The notes under the pieces were generated by a model. The model was not told the DNA's origin. It searched no databases and was given only the letters and a program-made list of their open reading frames with translations. A DNA stretch of 23,543 nucleotides, from NCBI GenBank assembly GCA_942491465.1, contig CALOBA010000070.1:1-23543 (forward strand), written 5' to 3'. Source of the stretch: CALOBA01 sp942491465 (GTDB taxonomy: Bacteria; Pseudomonadota; Gammaproteobacteria; Chromatiales; Chromatiaceae). Positions 22,463-23,543 of this stretch are shown here, in pieces. The number at the start of each line of letters is the position of its first letter. The stretch's first letter is position 1. The translations under genes and the position numbers were made by a program.

Positions 22463-23543
22463 ATGCGCATCCTCCACGTCCAACGCACGCGCCGGATTTA
22501 CCACCGGCGGCATCGAGCAGATCCCCCACGATATCGCCGGCGGTGGCTTCGTGCCCTCGGCACCCGCAGGCACTGCTGCATACCGACCCGCACCCCCGCG
22601 CGGACTTCCTCCAGACCTTCGACGACAGCGCCTCGGGCCTGCTGCAGATCGACGACCTGATCGCCGCCTTCCGCCCCGACGTCATGCTCATCCATCGCCT
22701 GGCCGATGCCGGATGCGGTGGAGCGTCTGGCCGCCCGCGCCCCGGCGGCGCGCAATGATCCACGATCACAGCCTGGTCTGCCACCGGGGCAACAAATACT
22801 TTCCCCTCAGCAACGGCTGCTGCGACCAGCCGGCCGGCATCGCCTGCTGGCGACATCTGTGCGTGCTGCAACGCCGCCGCCCTGGTCTGCGGCTGCGCGC
22901 CGTGGTGGAGCGCAAGCGCGCTGCTGCGCCCCACCAGGGGGTGCGCCGATTCATCGTCGGCAGCCGCTGGATGCAGCGCGAACTGGTCGGCAACGGGTTC
23001 GCCCCGGAGCGGAGTGCATGTCCTGCCGCCGAGTGCCAAGCTCACTGGCCAGGTCCAGGGCGGTGCGGCCGCCGTCGGACCGCCCGGAGATCCTCTTCGT
23101 CGGACCGGTGATCGCCACCAAGGGCGTCGAGCTGCTGCTGTCGCGGGCGCTGACCGAGGTCCGCGGCCCCTGGCACGCGAACATCATCGGCACCGGAGAC
23201 CACCCTCGAAGTCTGCAAGGCCCTGGCCAAGACGCTCGACATCGCCCACTGCGTCACCCTCACCGGCTGGGTGCACCATCGGGGACCTTGACGACAGCCT
23301 ACGCCCGCGCCGCGCCGGCGTCGTCCCCTCGCGCTGGCCGAACCCTTCGACATGGTCGGCATCGAGGCCTGGCCCGCGGCTCGCCCCGTGTGTCGGCTTC
23401 GCCGTCGGCGGCATCCCCGACTGGCTCGAGCACGGCGTCACCGGCCTGCTCGCCCCGGAGGGCGGTTACCGACGCCCTCGGCGCCCACATCCAGACGTTG
23501 CTGCAGGACAAGCCCCTCGCCTCGCCGGCTGGGCGAGCAGGCC
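22463..23543 (+). CDS. GT4-type glycosyltransferase (frameshifted, cut by window end)
   Basis: A glycosyltransferase of the GT4 fold is spread over all three frames. The start MRILHVQ (ATG 22463) and a GGIEQIPHDIAGGGFVPS piece represent the N-terminal Rossmann half. Further pieces are FDDSASGLLQIDDLIAAFRP followed by DVMLIHRLAD, MIHDHSLVCHRGNKYFPLSN, FIVGSRWMQRELVGNGFAPE, EILFVGPVIATKGVELLLSR, CVTLTGWVHH, VVPSRWPEPFDMVGIEAW, and GFAVGGIPDWLEHGVTGLLA followed by PEG. The last two carry the nucleotide-sugar-binding E-x7-E-like region of the family. Donor and acceptor cannot be told. The Cys-containing middle region (NGCCDQPAGIACWRHLC) is seen in a subset of GT4 enzymes. It follows the STAS gene by about 75 nt and may share its transcript. 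Roughly ten frame changes indicate poor sequence; the 3' end lies outside the window. Confidence 0.8.

Noticed and set aside
1..23543. CRISPR arrays or insertion sequences
   Set aside because: No regularly spaced direct repeats, transposase motifs or terminal inverted repeats of insertion-sequence type were found; the only repeat is the REP-like pair.

Overview
The window looks like chromosomal DNA from a GC-rich gammaproteobacterium. The gene order nadB, divergent from rpoE-rseA-rseB-rseC-mucD-lepA-lepB-DUF4845-rnc-era-recO-pdxJ, is the arrangement known from Pseudomonas aeruginosa (nadB/algU-mucABCD through pdxJ) and other gammaproteobacteria. A hydrogenase-maturation gene (hypF), the YciK-like reductase and the general protein style would suit a Chromatiales-type (purple sulfur or related) organism, but that placement is inference from memory and not proven by the sequence.

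Layout. (1) 1-6701, minus strand: the housekeeping tail pdxJ, recO, era, rnc, a DUF4845 gene, lepB and lepA. All of these except rnc and the DUF4845 gene are broken by one or more frameshifts while keeping family motifs, net length and order. (2) 6836-11231, minus strand: an intact envelope-stress operon (sigma-E/AlgU, anti-sigma RseA/MucA, RseB/MucB, RseC/MucC, and a MucD/DegP-type periplasmic protease), with a candidate autoregulatory sigma-E promoter upstream of rpoE. (3) 11558-15982, plus strand: nadB and a membrane-bound GGDEF-EAL protein. (4) 15956-18346, minus strand: hypF, which overlaps the 3' end of the GGDEF-EAL gene convergently; upstream lie a G-rich tract, a REP-like inverted repeat and a tRNA-Pro(GGG) with a textbook promoter. 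(5) 19008-21921, plus strand: a YciK-like short-chain dehydrogenase that lacks the catalytic Ser and Tyr, then an Hpt protein and a receiver-PP2C-HATPase protein. (6) 21982-23543, plus strand: a STAS anti-sigma-antagonist gene and a GT4 glycosyltransferase that runs off the end, both heavily frameshifted.

How the genes fit together. The sigma-E block senses and relieves periplasmic damage: RseB and RseA hold RpoE, and MucD degrades misfolded protein. Hpt, the receiver-phosphatase-kinase protein and STAS match the HptB-HsbR-HsbA phosphorelay/partner-switch of Pseudomonas in gene order and domain content; in that genus it controls biofilm, motility and c-di-GMP output. A complete GGDEF-EAL protein and a glycosyltransferase in the same window are compatible with that theme.

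Quality. The open frames from 6.8 to 21.9 kb are clean, while both ends are full of indels, long homopolymers (T14, C10) and broken essential genes. Sequencing or assembly error at contig ends is the simplest explanation; no pseudogene call should be made there without reads.
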